From NCBI GenBank assembly GCA_907165065.1, contig OU015524.1, forward strand, positions 59,995,295 through 60,059,294: a stretch of 64,000 bases of DNA, written 5' to 3'. This DNA comes from Caprimulgus europaeus. Its lineage: Eukaryota > Chordata > Aves > Caprimulgiformes > Caprimulgidae. Both the position numbers and the translations under genes were made by a program. Below are positions 25,535 to 38,370 of this stretch, piece after piece; position 1 is the first letter of the stretch; the number at the start of each line of letters is the position of its first letter. The notes under the pieces are model-generated. The model was given only the letters and a program-made list of their open reading frames with translations. It made no database searches and had not been told where the DNA came from.

Positions 25535-26667
25535 TGTATTGGGTTTGTGTGGCCAGGTTTCGCTGTGGGGATGAGGGGGCATAGGAGTGGTTTAAGTGAG
25601 AAGCTGCCAGAAACATCCCCTAAGTCCAACAGAACTAATGCCAGCTGGTTCCAATATGGCCCATCAACCATGGTGATTGCACTTCTGGGACAGCATATTT
25701 AAGAAAGGAAAAAAAAAAATCCTATACAATTGTGCAGCAGGAGAGAGGAGTGAGAATATGTGAGAGAAATAACTCTGCATCCACCAAGGTCACAGAAGGA
25801 GGAGGAAGAGGTGCTCCAGTCACCACAGCAGAGATTTCCCTGCAACCTGTGGTAAATACCATGGTGAGGCAGGCTGTCCCCTGCAGTCCATGGAGGTCCA
25901 TGGTGGAGCAGATGACCACCTGTAGCCCGTGGAGGACCCCAAGCCAGAGCAGGGTGGATGCCCAATGGAGGCTGTGACCCCATGGGAAGTCTGCAATGGA
26001 GCAGGCTCCTGGCAGTACCTGTGGCTCCATGGAGAGAGGAACCCACACTGGAGCAGATTTGCTGGCAGGATTTGTGATCCTGTGGGGGACCCAATCTGGA
26101 GCAGTCTGTTCCTGAAAGACTGCACACCATGGAGAGGACCCATGCTGATGCAGTTTGTGAAGTGCTGTGGTCCGTGGGAAGGACTCACATTGAAGAAATT
26201 AATGGAGATTGTCTCCCATGAGAGGGACCCCACACTGGAGCAGGGGAAAAGTGTGAGGAGTGCTGCCCCTGAGGAGGAAGGAGAGATAGAGACAAGATAT
26301 GATGAACTTACTGCAATCCCCACTCCCCACCCCACTGTGCTGCTGGTGGGGACGATGTAGAAAATCAGGAGAAAAGTTAAGCCTGGAAAGAAGAGAGGGG
26401 CAGGGGGAAGGCATTTTAATATCTGGTTTTATTTATTATTTATTATTTATTATTTATTATTTATTATTTATTATTTATTATTTATTATTTATCATTTATT
26501 ATTTATTATTTATTAATTTCTTATTAATTAGTGAGTGATCTCCCTGTCTCCTTATCTCAACCCATGAGCCCTTCATTATATTTTCTCTCCCCTGTCCAGC
26601 TGAGGAGGGAGAGTGGTAGAGTGGCTTTAGTGGGTACCTAGCATCCAGCCAGAGTCAAACCATCACA
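25535..26667 (+). mobile_element. Solo LTR of an avian endogenous retrovirus (family copy 1, plus strand)
   Basis: The segment starts TGTATTGGGTTTG and ends CCATCACA, giving the TG...CA ends of a retroviral LTR. It is an inverted match of the LTRs at 48284-49436 and 58776-59889, which end CAATACA on the plus strand. A TATA-like CATATTTAAG lies at 25693-25702. A long degenerate tandem block (about 25840-26250) is shared by all three copies. A heptamer microsatellite (26429-26515) replaces the T/A-rich segment seen in the other copies. Orientation is taken from the shared 3' end with the LTR at 47012-47604 (GGCTT..GTGGGCACCT...CCAG..). No gag, pol or env sequence flanks it, so it is a solo LTR. 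Open frames of 143-171 codons inside it are by-products of the tandem block. No clear target-site duplication was found. Confidence 0.85.
26429..26515 (+). repeat. Heptamer microsatellite (TTATTTA)n inside LTR copy 1
   Basis: About twelve nearly perfect 7-nt units, with one change (ATCATTT near 26490). The expansion sits where the other two LTR copies have a short TAATTTATTACCA-like segment. Confidence 0.95.
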
Positions 26668-29600
26668 TGGAGAACTAAAAAGTTATTGCAAACAAATAAT
26701 ATGGAATGTGTCAAATGAAATGATAGAGAGTACCAATACAAAAATCTTTTCTGTTAATAATATCTGTTCTTCTATCACAGTCATAATTAAGATAATATGT
26801 ATACATGGAAGAATATCCACACCCAAACTACACCATTCTTTTTACCATCATTACTTAGGACAGCAACCCACCTTTGTTACAACAATAACAGGAGAATTGT
26901 AAATCCTTTTTAAAATTTCCTTGAAACAACAAGAATGCAGTCCTTAACCCTCAGATCCAACTGAAAAACACTCAAGCATTTTGAGGGCAAAAGGGTGCAA
27001 AAATCTTAGCATTTCATAATGATTCAGCTGATTACCTTGACTAATAAAATGCAGATAACACCCTTAGAATATCACATTAGCCTCTTGACAAAAGCTTACT
27101 TAAAAGCATTTTTTACTATTATTATTATGATCACGTCTAGTTGTAAATGGCATCACCACCACTATTCAAATGAATCATCTTAAGGGAGCATATCAATAAA
27201 GCAGTAATCTCAATTAATTAATAAAATTAAACACGGTACATTATTGTAGACATTTCATCAAACCAGTATTCTGTTTATTTCTCTTTCACTGACAATTGTT
27301 AGAACATAGTGACATAGCTTGACAGCCTACATTTTTTGATTTTAAGTAGTATAATATTTGTCTGTGCAATAGGTAAGTGCTTTGCACATGTCTCAGAACA
27401 GATGTCTGCAATGTTAATTAGATAACATTCAGTCATATACACAAACTAGTACAGTGAGTTAGCTGCAATATTAAAATGTGCAAAGAGTAATACAAATTAT
27501 TTTAGGAAACTTTAACTATTGCTGTTGTTTTACTTGTAGAAATAAATAAATTACTGAGTAATTTTTTTCTGTTATTTTGAAAAAAATATGTATTCTATCA
27601 TGGCCTTTTTCACAGAAGCCATTAAAGGATTCCTAAAGAGCAGAAGCAGAGATTCAAAGATGTCAGTCACATGCTTAGGAAAAGATATTTTAGTAGATAC
27701 TGACAGTTGTTATTTACTATACCTTAGATTCTCTAAAGCTCTAAACTCCCACTGGAATTGCATGCACAATTTTGAAGGATTACACAGTGTTTAAATGCCT
27801 GGACCTCATTGTTTTTGTGATGTCTGGGGCTTAAAAACCGTATAGTAATTTTACAAATTAAAAATATTAATCAACACAAAATATGAGAATTTTAAAACAA
27901 TATTTTATAGTAAGGGATTCCTCAGAATTTTGTATTTCACTTATATTACATTTTAGCTTCTTTTTGGCAAAAAAAAAAAACAAAACCCAAAGATAAATAT
28001 TTCTTTAGCCACAACTATTTCAGCTGATGGGTAAGGGAAACTCTCCTACCAAATAGTAGTGATGGACAAAAGAAGAGTAATCATCAACTGTATTACTGCT
28101 TTTGCAATGTTTATTTTAGAGAGAATAAGCCACTAAGCTACAGCTGTGGTGTGAAAAGCAGTCTGCTTCCTCTTCAGAACAATATTCACCTGAAATCCTT
28201 ACTCAATCATACTGTCAGCAGTGTAATAAAATCTTAAGAATATAAGAGGAGGAAAATCTCAGAGAAAGCAGCAGGATGACTGGGGGAACTGAAAGGCTGA
28301 CTTCCAAGAGAAAATTTGCAAAGTTTAGTATACATACATAAGGTTTTAGAGAAGGATTTATATTTGTGAAGAATCTCAGACATTAAAAACAAACCTGAGA
28401 AAAAAACCAGATATTAGAAGAAGGAACATAACTAGGTATTGATTCTTTCTTTTAGTGAAAGGTCTACTTAATTTCAAACAATACCTCCCTGCTCTTTGCT
28501 GAAGGTTTATGCACAGTAGATTAATTTCTGGCTCCTTTCCTGGAGGCTTTATCTTCTTAAGTTTGTTAGCAGCAATTTGCTAGTCTAAAGGAAATTAGCT
28601 CTACACTGGTAGCGCTTTACAAATAAAAAATCAATAATAATTACTTTGCACACCGAAAGAATTAGATTGGCAACTGTTGAAACTTTTCATTTGCCAGGAT
28701 AATATTGCAAAATTAATAAAATTATAGCAAAAGAAATGATTGCAGCATTAAATATACTAGTTTAATTCTAAATTGTTGAAACTGAGAAGCCATACACTAA
28801 ACTTGGTATAATTTACCTGTTACTCTTGTTATGAGGATGAAAAAATGGAAGTAAGAATATCTATGTTAAATCACTTCCAAAATATCAGGAGCCCTGTATG
28901 CCAGCAGTTTGCTGCAAAAACTGGAAGAGAACCTCTGGCATATCTTCAACAGACTCATAATTTCAGTCATCTTTGTAACTGACCTCAAACAGAACTGATT
29001 TATGATAATTGATACCACCTCCCAGAATAATGAAACTGCCTCATCCATCCTTCCAGCAGAGGAAATTTTTAGCCTAAATTATTTCCCTGACAGAAAGAAA
29101 GGCATGAAGAATATGAAAGCATAATGGCAGTGATTTTAAGGAACAAAGGACATGCCAACTCTCAGCATGTAGAAATGAAAGCAGATAGGTAGAGGCATAG
29201 TGCAACCTAAGATAAGGAAGAAAGAAAAATGAAACACATCATATTCCCTCATGCATATGGACTTTTATTATGGCAATAAAGACAATATTCATCTCTATTT
29301 CATCAAGGGAATGAATAATAATTGTGGGGAAAAGGATTATTGGGAAAAACAGAAGGGGACACACTCAAAATTCCTGGTATGGGGAGTGAGAAGAGAGTAT
29401 GAGGAGGAGCAGGCAGACAAAGATCCTCACCTAGGCAAAGTACATGAAACGGAAGAAAGAAGCTGATTCTGGAAAGTGCACAAAGCCCATAGCTAGAAAA
29501 GGAAAGGGCAGTGAGAGAAAAGAGAGCAGCACACCACTCAGGCAGAGGAAATGAGAATGAGAAGCTGGCTGTGGAAAAGAGTCAGAGATATGGAGCTGCC

Positions 29601-30317
29601 ACCTGTGTCTAGGGAAAAAGCATGCACATTCAGGAAGTGTGTGAGAAATTAATTTATTTTAAATCTCTGACATGAGCAGTGTGCTCAGCCTATCACAGCA
29701 GTAACATGAGCCTGGCTTCTGTGCAGTGCTCTCCAACAAGGGGAAACTCTTTATCAGCACTCACACTCTTTCTGATCCAGGGACTCTAATCTCTGGGGCT
29801 GCTGGACTGTATAATTTTTTCCAACTTGAATCTTTTGTTATGTTGACTAAAGAAATTAATATGTTTAGCTATAAGTTTGTGAAAGCATGACTTTTATTTT
29901 CAGAAGTAGAGTGACAGCAATAAATATAATAAATTGCTTATATCACTGGTTTTAAAAGTGGAATACAATTTTAAAGGACTAAAGGATGACCACCATCTGC
30001 CAAACAAGATGGAATACAAGGAAGTCAGCTGTGCAAAGAGGACCTGAATTAAAGTGGAATTCACTGTTTTAAACATAAGATAAATACTGTGATCCTGAAA
30101 GCAAAAAAAAGTTTGGAAGTATAATTTAATCACATGTGAGATAACTTGTTTTCAAAACTGAAAAAAATATCTGTACATTGTAGATTATCTAAAAGTGAGC
30201 TTTGATTATTTCCAGCTTTCTTGGATATATTTTTTATTCCAGCACAAGGCAGTTATAAAAATGAACAGAATGTTCCTACCCCTAGTACCTTAGCTGCTGA
30301 TTTTTCTTTCTCCTTAG
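26668..30317. other. Unique sequence with a purine-rich stretch
   Basis: AT-rich DNA. From about 29085 to 29640 the plus strand is strongly purine-rich (runs such as GAAAGAAAAATGAAA and GGAAAGGGCAGTGAGAGAAA). This strand asymmetry does not match any repeat I recognise. About 29793-29841 faintly resembles a CR1 tail. No gene recognised. Confidence 0.4.
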
Positions 30318-30371
30318 TGGCAGCTTGAGAATTATCTTTAAAATGGAGGAATCAGTTCACAAGTGATGAGG
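30318..30371 (+). other. Weak candidate non-coding mini-exon (54 nt)
   Basis: A good acceptor (TTTTTCTTTCTCCTTAG, AG at 30316-30317) and a donor AGG then GTAAGC bound a segment with stops in all frames. This can be chance. Confidence 0.12.
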
Positions 30372-31987
30372 GTAAGCAAGACATTATGCCATCAGTTTTA
30401 AGTCTCCACTTTTAAGGGTGATGTCTGCTTAGAATCAATGAGCAAGTGGTACAAGACAGCTTAATATATGGCCCTTGGGATCTGGATTAAAGTTTTGTGC
30501 AGGGAGGTCATTTAAACTCCAGTCCACGCTGGGAAATTTACCTGTTGCTTTTAGTGGATATCAGCAATGTGTGATGCTGAACAGCATGAAATGCCAAACG
30601 TGAAAAGGCTTCAATCATATTCAGCACCACTTCAGAGACCAAAGCTGAACATTATGCTGACTCTGCTAAACAGCTTTACATAGCTTTTGTACCTTTGCAG
30701 AATTGTCAACATCCAGAAAATCATAACTAAGAAAGAGAATCTGTTTTGGGAACTAACCTCAGTCATATTTAACTTAATATTTCTGAATGAATTTTAAAGG
30801 ACTGTTGGTTAAAACAAATTTCCATAATAAGGAAAGTGAAGACCAACAACTTGCATCTGTGATTTTCCCATAGCTGATTGCATGGTTAGGTGTCTGTTGT
30901 TTGTTTTACATGCTATTTTCTCCTAGAGAATTGAAGACTGCATCTTGCTATTGTTCAAATGGACATCGTTCATCAAAAGTGACTAAACTCTTTTCACATT
31001 GCATATTGATGTCATTGCACCTCTGGACAAGTTTCAGTATGAATGGGGAGGGGTGAAAGGGTGATTTGAGAAAAGAATAACCTAGGCACTTTTGAAAATC
31101 ACACAAGTATACACCTACACCACATAACTTACACAGATTGCAACTCACCCTGTTTGAAATATTTGTAAGACTGTTTTTCATATACCACATTATTCCAAAT
31201 AAATCTTGCATACTGGGTTTTTTGGAATGCATCTGCTTGTTTTCTTCCATTCTTGTTCTGAATATGATTTGGAGCTCTTCTAGGAGAAAGATAAGTGTAA
31301 GGGAACATGTCTCTACCTCTGAATTCACATGAGCAGTTCCCGAGAGAGGGAAAGGAGATGGGAATATTCACATGGTTGATGACTGCCTAATGCTGATGAG
31401 TATTATTGAATCAAAATTTTCATAAACTGCATGTTTCAAGAAAGTTTTTGAGAATTATTTTTATAACACTATGAGCACTTAAAATTTAGACTACAGGCTT
31501 CTCTGAATATTGAAGTTCAACATCCTATCATAAAAGGTCTTCATGTGACAAATTACTATATTGCAAGTCTTTCCTATAGAAGACTCAGAGTAAAGCCAGT
31601 GCATTTACACAAACATTGGCTTTATGGAGCAGGTAGGGAATTGGCTGATCAATAAAGGTGTATGTGGAGCCTTGCAGGTGACAATGTATTCAAGGAGAAG
31701 GCCATGTATGCTTTACTGGGACTCTCTGTACTTATATATAGAATATAAGCTCCATAATTAAAAAAACCAAAACAACAAAAACCCACTAAAGTGAATCTAG
31801 GTATTATAGTGTTCTAATAACGCTATTGGGGTAGAATAATGTTATCTGTTTTGCTTTATTTCCCTAGTGCTGCAAAGGAATCCCTATGATCTTTGTCTTT
31901 TCAATATTTGAGGCACATGCTTGGTGTTGAATAATGGGAGAAGAGGTTAGTAGGTAGAATAACTAACCATTATCATTGTTACCATGT

Positions 31988-32030
31988 TAAAATGATAACA
32001 ATCATTAACCAAATGATTGTTATCATTTTA
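31988..32030. repeat. Perfect hairpin: 19-bp arms, 5-nt loop
   Basis: The left arm 31988-32006 (starts TAAAATGATAACAATC) is the exact reverse complement of the right arm 32012-32030. The loop is AACCA. Outside the stem, three mismatches are followed by three more complementary bases (31982-31984 with 32034-32036). Similar ATTATCATTGTTA sequence lies just upstream (about 31969-31981). Confidence 0.95.
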
Positions 32031-33071
32031 CACTGGCCAAATTAATTTGAAAAGTTACTGCTAAAAGCCTGAGCACCATAATCTTAGAGAGTATAACATC
32101 TGGAAACGTGTTGATAACTGCAATACACAATTTCTAGAAAATCTGACTTCCCAAATGTACTATGTATTTATATTCACTAGAGAATTTGAAAATTAGTGGT
32201 GTAAATTGCTACACATTTATTTCCCTAATACACGAATTATGCTAAAGTCTGCTGGATTTTAGCATAAATACTAATACTGATCTTTTACTAGTGATGGTTT
32301 CAGAGCTTAAAAGTAAGGAAAAAATGCACTTTTATAGCTTGAAATAAACTAAATTGCCAGTGGTTCAAATAAAAACAATCTCCTTAAGCACATAATCTTT
32401 CCTCAGAAGTAATTCCATTCCCCAGACATAATTGCCAAAGGTCAATCTTCAGTCTCTGTTATCTCTAGACTGCTCTGAATTCATGGTTGATATTGATAGA
32501 GCATTTTAGAGATTACAAAAAAACCAACACAAAACCCAGTGTATAAATGTTAAATATAATTAAAATTATGCAGTCAACTTGAAGAATGTCCTTAGTCTTT
32601 CAGAGAAGGCACATGACTGTGAATAATTTAATTTGCTTGCATAAGGAGGCAGTGATGGAGGAGTCACAGCACTATAATGCAATGTTGAAATAAAAATCAC
32701 CATTACAAGCACTAAATGTTATATTTAGTATGTATAACAGCTGGAGATCTCCACAAGATGGATGATTATTGAGTGGATAATTTTGATTTTAATCAAATGC
32801 TCTGTGGAATTTTCTCGAGTTTGTTTGTATCCCCACGGTTACATTTGTTTCAGTTTTGTCAGAGGTGTCTAGATGGTGTTCTTGGTAAATCAACATATAA
32901 TTTAAGAAGTGCATAGGCTGCACCAATTAATACCTTGGAACATTTCCCTGTTCAACTCTCCAGTATGAACTTCCCATCCCTCCTCCCACTTATTCAGTCT
33001 TCTCAAAAAAAAGACCCACCGTCTAGGAGATTCAATAAACTGAGCAAAATGCATTTGACATAGTAAGGACG

Positions 33072-33096
33072 TTACATGTCAGGTAATGACATGTAA
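33072..33096. repeat. Short inverted repeat, 10-bp arms
   Basis: TTACATGTCA (33072-33081) and TGACATGTAA (33087-33096) are separated by five bases. This is small enough to be chance. Confidence 0.8.
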
Positions 33097-33654
33097 GAGG
33101 AAGTGTTAGGTGAAAGATTCTTTGTTTGCTATCTCCAGAGTATCAAAGCAGGAGGGCCTACTACTGAAGTATAAGTTTTAAAAAGACTAACAGTATTTTA
33201 GGAGGAAACATCCTATTGCAAGTAAATGGAAATTGTCCTGGGAGATAAAGCCAAGGTTTTTAATCGGCCATTAAAACAAATTGAAACTACTGCAATACAC
33301 ACAGTAGAGATATAATAAAGCATGGTTGAATGAGTGAGAAATTACATTTTACATCCCACACTGATGAAATGTTCTTGAAGTGTTATGCTAGAATGACTGC
33401 ATAGTAAACTACGGTCATCTGTGGAGGTACCAGTTGCCTGGATAAGCGTTCATAAAGAAGCTTTGGCCAACATGGCCTATTTATTCATTACATGAAACAA
33501 GCACTTCTGGAGTTGCTGAAAGTACTAATGTGTAGGAGGAAAAGTAGAACTATTCAGTTTTATAAACTTGGTTAGAGAACACAGACAAAAAATAGTAGAT
33601 TCTCTTGGGACACATGTTTTGCTAAAGGTTTCTGGACAGTTTGCCAAAACTTTC

Positions 33655-34290
33655 AGAGAATCACAGAATGTCTTAGGTTGAAAGGGACTTCTGAGGTCAT
33701 CTGCTTCAGCTTCCCTGCTCAAGCAGGGCCCCTGCTCCAGCAAGCCCAGTTTCCCAGGACAATTTCCATGTGGCTTTTTAAAATCTCCAAGGATGGAGAC
33801 TCCACAACCTCTCTGGGAAACCTGGGGCACTCCTCGGTCACCCTCACAGTAAAAGTGTTTCATCATGTTCAGACAAGACCTCCTGTGTTTCAGTTTGAAC
33901 CCATAGCCTCTGCTCCTGTCACTAGGCACCACTGAAAACAGTCTGACTCCCTCTCCCTCATTCCCTCCCATGAAGTGTTTACACACATTGACAAGATCCC
34001 TCTGAGTCTTCTGTTCTCCAGGCTAAACAATCCCAGCTCTCTCAGACTTCCCTCCTGTACCAGGTACTCCAGTCTCTTAATCATCTTTGTGGATGTTCTC
34101 TGGACTCTATCCAGTATGTCCATGTCTCTCTTGTACTGAGGACCCCAGAACTGGACACAGTACTTCAGGTGTGGCCTCACCAGTGCTGAAAAAAGGGGAA
34201 TGAACATATCCCTCCACCTGCTGGCAATACCTTGCCTAAAGCAGCCCACGACAGCCTTTGCCTTCTTTGCTGCAAGGGCATGTTACTCCT
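33655..34290 (-). mobile_element. CR1 LINE 3' part (minus strand)
   Basis: An antisense CR1 beginning with a tail octamer (AGAATCACAGAATG), then 'ttgaaagggacttctgaggt', the 3' UTR ('tctccaaggatggagactcc') and the ORF2 C-terminal region. On the minus strand the frame 33890-34249 has [20 protein letters not shown] followed by the conserved RELGLFSLENRRLRG segment. It is truncated on its 5' side near 34290. Not functional. Confidence 0.93.
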
Positions 34291-37200
34291 TATTTATCTC
34301 AATATTCACAGCACTACTTTTCTGGCATCTTTTCTACAGACAATTTAAACTAGTTTCTGTATCTCTCATGATAAATCCAGCATCAACTGACTGACACTTA
34401 TGCAATTCTGCCCAAGATCCTATCAACAAGAGAATGGAAGATTTTTTCATGGTACGGGAAGCATCTTCCAAGGATCAGAATAACATTCCACTTAGTACTC
34501 TTACAAACAGAGGTTGATTATCTGCTAAAAAGAGCATACAAATATTGACACCTTTCATATACATCCAGCGGCCTCAATGGGCAGATTATGCTCATATTGA
34601 ATTAACTTTGTTTATATAAGTTTCTTTAGCAGAAGTAGACTAGGGCCAGTTCTGAGCGATCTGTTTGATGATGTCACACTAACATTATTTAAATGAGAAT
34701 TATTATCAGATTCTTTCAATGACAGCATGACTTTTATGCATCATGGTTGTCACAGTCAAAACTAGGAGTGAAATAAATGCATTGTCATGCCCTCATGCTT
34801 CTGTATCATAAAACAAGATGCAAAGTAATTGATGGTTTGGATTACTGGAATTACTCTCCTCCACTGCTATTAAAGGCCTTCTGAATTCAAACTGCACACA
34901 CACAAGAGCAAACCATGCTTCTAGACTTGTTTCTTGGGCAGGGACACTAGGCAAACAATGGGTATAGAGTGAAGACAAGATCCGATGTCAGCATTATGCA
35001 GCTCCTGTATCTTTCAGGAAAGGATAAAGTGGTGGACGGAGACTGTGAAGTGAACTACTGCATTGTAAGGGGACAGAACTAATTATTGACAGAACTATTT
35101 GACAAAGCTAGATAAATCCAGTTTTCCTGAAAGATATGCTGGTTGCCAAACTAATTCAATTCAATGTTTTTAGGCTCTTCCACTCAAGACCAAAAACATT
35201 ATAAAGTTTTCTAATGAATGAAAATATAGATATTTTTTTTTTATCAGACAGATATTTTAAATCACCTCCAACTTGATAACTGAACCTCAAGAAGAGATAA
35301 AGCAGAGATCACTGTTTTCTTTTAGAGATGTTAATTATTGGTTCTTCTTCAAACACTTTACATTTCTTGTAATTCTTTCTCATTTCCTTTTCAAAAAATG
35401 AAAACTAAATATGCTCTCATTCTTTGTTCTGAGATTTCTCTATCAAAAAATAGTTAAGAATAAGCAAGCACATCATGATGTTTTAGACTGAGTTAATTTA
35501 TTTTGAGAGACAGAAAACAGCGGTGTATGCTTTAAGAATTATAGACCACATGCTTCTATTTGTAAAGCTTTCTTTTTTAATTCATTAAAATAGTAATATT
35601 GTAATATTCCATTAATCCTTTGGAAACTAGAGCTTAAGCAGGTAGAGAATACAGATCTGAACTGAGATGACATGTAGTGCCAAGCCAGGTCTGAGAAAAG
35701 AGAGAGGAGGTAGGAGGGGACACTGATGAAGTCACACAGCTGGAAGGTTTTCCTTTGTCTGGTGGCTGTGACTGAATCCTGCCTAGAATGTAGTAGCCGT
35801 TTTATTTTTCTAGAAAATATTTTGAATTAAAGTAAGAAAAATAGTCAGGATTGACTTCAGGCATAACTTGCCCTTCTTTATTTGCTACTCTTATCCAGCA
35901 GTCAGCACCTTTTTTGCCCAGCCACAGACCATTTCTGTGACAGTGGCCCAAGTACCCAGCTTTCTCCTTTCAGATCCCCCAGCTGCCATGTGCACAAAGA
36001 GCATCTGAGTTGAGGTTTCGCCTTCCTTCCAGCCAACACTATCAGCATGATCAGCCACAGAGAGCATCTGAATGGTAGATTGTATTGGTTTGCCATTATC
36101 AGGTCTGCCTCATTACCTCTTCTAAGGTTGGGGAAAGAAGGTCTGGTAATATCCTCCGTCTGGCCAGGAACAAGGCCCCTTTTCCTCTGTCTTATTGCCT
36201 AATGGTGTATGTATAATTTAGAAACAACTCTGAAATTTGAATTTCTTGGTATTTTTGTAAGCGATTTCACCAGTCCTATTTGTGCACCTACTGCAAGGTA
36301 TACTTTGGAAAAGAAAGAATGGAAGAGATAGCTTTGATAATCATGCCCAGTAGGAAAAAAATTGCCTAATTAGACCAAATTTCATTGCCACTTACAAATA
36401 CAAAATTTCAGAATTATCCTACTGAAAAATCCCATGATCTTCAAGAAACAGAAGAAGATGCCCTGTTGTTTGAAAGTGTAATTAGAAATTGGGTCACAAA
36501 TTTATTTTCCTATGAATAAAACCCAAGTATGTATGGATATCACTCCTGCTTCCATCCCATCTCCATTACTTCAATTTCTGATATTGTATCCAGAAAGCCA
36601 GCAAAATATGTACTTTAAGCTAATTTAAAAATTAGAGATAAAATGTATTTAGTTGCTTTGTGAAATTCATCATTTCTAAAGGAGGTGTGGAAATAAGTTT
36701 CAGCATAAAAGTACGATGTACAAAATCTTCCTGACCACAAGACAACATAATAAATTGTTAAAGATGGTATCTAAAATTATTCTAATTGATGATTCAATCT
36801 GAAGTAATTGTGTCCTTAAATCATTTTCACATGTTAGATGGTAAATCTAAGCAAGGGTTATAGTTCTTATTGTGAAGAAACTTTGTTTCTCCTCATATTC
36901 TGTGGAGTTCTTTAGCATATTTTCCCTGGGCATCTTGGTAGTTGGAGAAATAATGGCTATATATTAAATTCAGAAATTAAATGTCACTCATGTTGCAATA
37001 AAAATGTTGTTAACAGCACCCAAAATTTCTGCACTGTTTATGAATAAGTAAATACATAAATAAATAAAGCTAATTACTGTCAGAGGAACTTGTCACTATT
37101 TTTTTGACCTATGAAGTAACAGACATGGAAGTTATTAATGCAGGTCTAAGAATTTATTGTTGATCTTTCTGCTGTGCAATGTGGAATGCATTAATTAGCT

Positions 37201-37816
37201 ATTTGTATTCAAGGGCATACCCACATTTTCTAAAGGCCATAAAAAATCTAAGAAGTCCTTACTCAGTGTTTGAATTTTTTTTTCCTGAATGTATTTTAAT
37301 ACAGTTTTCTGATAACAAACCAGTAGTATTTTTGTTGAATAACTAACATGATAAAAAAATCTCTGCAATTTAGGAAAAATTCCTTCTACTGGTTGTACTA
37401 TAGATCAAGTTTCAGAAAGATCTTAGAAATTTTTATCAAATATTATTGTGTAATTATTTTCTGAACACAGTGAAGGCTTTTTGAGTTCTTTAAGGATCCA
37501 TTGAAAGAAGTATTCCCTCAATTACACAGAACAGCAATTTGTACATCACTGTTAATTCCTCTCTAAAAGTTTTAATAATGAAAAATTCTTTCTAATTTAT
37601 ATCTGTAGAGAAGGTTAGGTTTTTATAGAGAAAAGGAAACTTTCTCATAACATGTGGACACCAAGTTCTACTATAAAGGTGCTTACCTCTGTGAATAAAA
37701 CCACATACAAGGAACTTACAGAGTACTTGCACAATGACTTAGGTTTAGCCCTTAATCTCCACTTGCAGAAGAAGAAATTTATATTTTTTTCACTCTGAGG
37801 TAGCAAACATTGAAAT
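34291..37816. other. Unique sequence, nothing recognised
   Basis: AT-rich DNA with a somewhat more GC-rich patch near 35640-36190. No transposon, gene or RNA gene identified. Confidence 0.45.
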
Positions 37817-38015
37817 AGGTGCCCAGAGAAGTTGCAGAATCCCCACTTTTTGACATCTTCAGAACTCAAGGCCCTGAGCAACATGATCTGGTGCTGAGGT
37901 TGTATCTAACTTCATGACTGACCTCGCAGCTAACTAGGATCTTAGAACTTGGATCTTGGAGTTTGGAACAGATAACTTCTAGAAATCCCATCCAACCTAA
38001 ATTATCATGATTTGA
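37817..38015 (+). mobile_element. CR1 LINE 3' tail fragment, old
   Basis: A plus-strand decayed CR1 3' UTR: 'ggtgcccagagaagttgcag', 'ccctgagcaacatgatctgg' and 'aacttctagaaatcccatcc' in order. About 200 nt, highly diverged. Confidence 0.7.
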
Positions 38016-38279
38016 TTTTAAATTTTAGGTTGAAGCTCAGCCTCGCTCTGGCTGTATTTAATTTCTTAAGAAAAGATAGTTCTACAAAACTTTTGTTAAT
38101 TTTATCTCTTTTTTGATGCTGCTACTGAGGTCTGTGCTTGCTGCTCAACTGACTTCTACGTGTGCCTTGCACAAGTTCGGTCTCTAACTAGATGTTCATC
38201 TGACAGCAGGGCTGATTAAGTCTTAATAAAGTAGAATTTGAGAGCATCTTATGTCTTGAACCAACTTTCTGACACATTA

Positions 38280-38370
38280 TCATAGAATCATGGAACCAGG
38301 GAATCATAGAATCATAGTATCATAGAATCATAGCACGTTTTGGATTAAAAGGGACCTTTAAAGGTTATTT
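38280..38370 (-). mobile_element. CR1 LINE extreme 3' end (minus strand)
   Basis: A run of imperfect ATAGAATC octamers (38280-38333), followed by an antisense CR1 end ('ttttggattaaaagggacct'). Only about 90 nt remain. Its 3' end faces the plus-strand CR1 fragment 265 nt upstream. Confidence 0.85.

Larger units (their letters stand above)
30372..33654. other. Unique sequence with a 19-bp-stem hairpin
   Basis: No gene or transposon recognised. It contains the perfect inverted repeat at 31988-32030 and a smaller one at 33072-33096 (10-bp arms, 5-nt spacer). A 126-codon frame at 30948-31328 (-) has no recognisable motif. Confidence 0.45.

Noticed and set aside
25699..26360. Overlapping 143-171 codon frames on both strands
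   Set aside because: They lie wholly within LTR copy 1 and have the same cause as above.
29793..29841. Very old CR1 3' end (ctgctggactgtataattttttccaac)
   Set aside because: Resemblance is limited to a few words and the upstream sequence does not continue as CR1, so it is too weak to annotate.
37817..38370. Tail-to-tail CR1 pair as one rearranged element
   Set aside because: Both pieces contain the same 3' end of CR1, so they must be two separate insertions. Only the pair at 52.5-54.3 kb has complementary parts.
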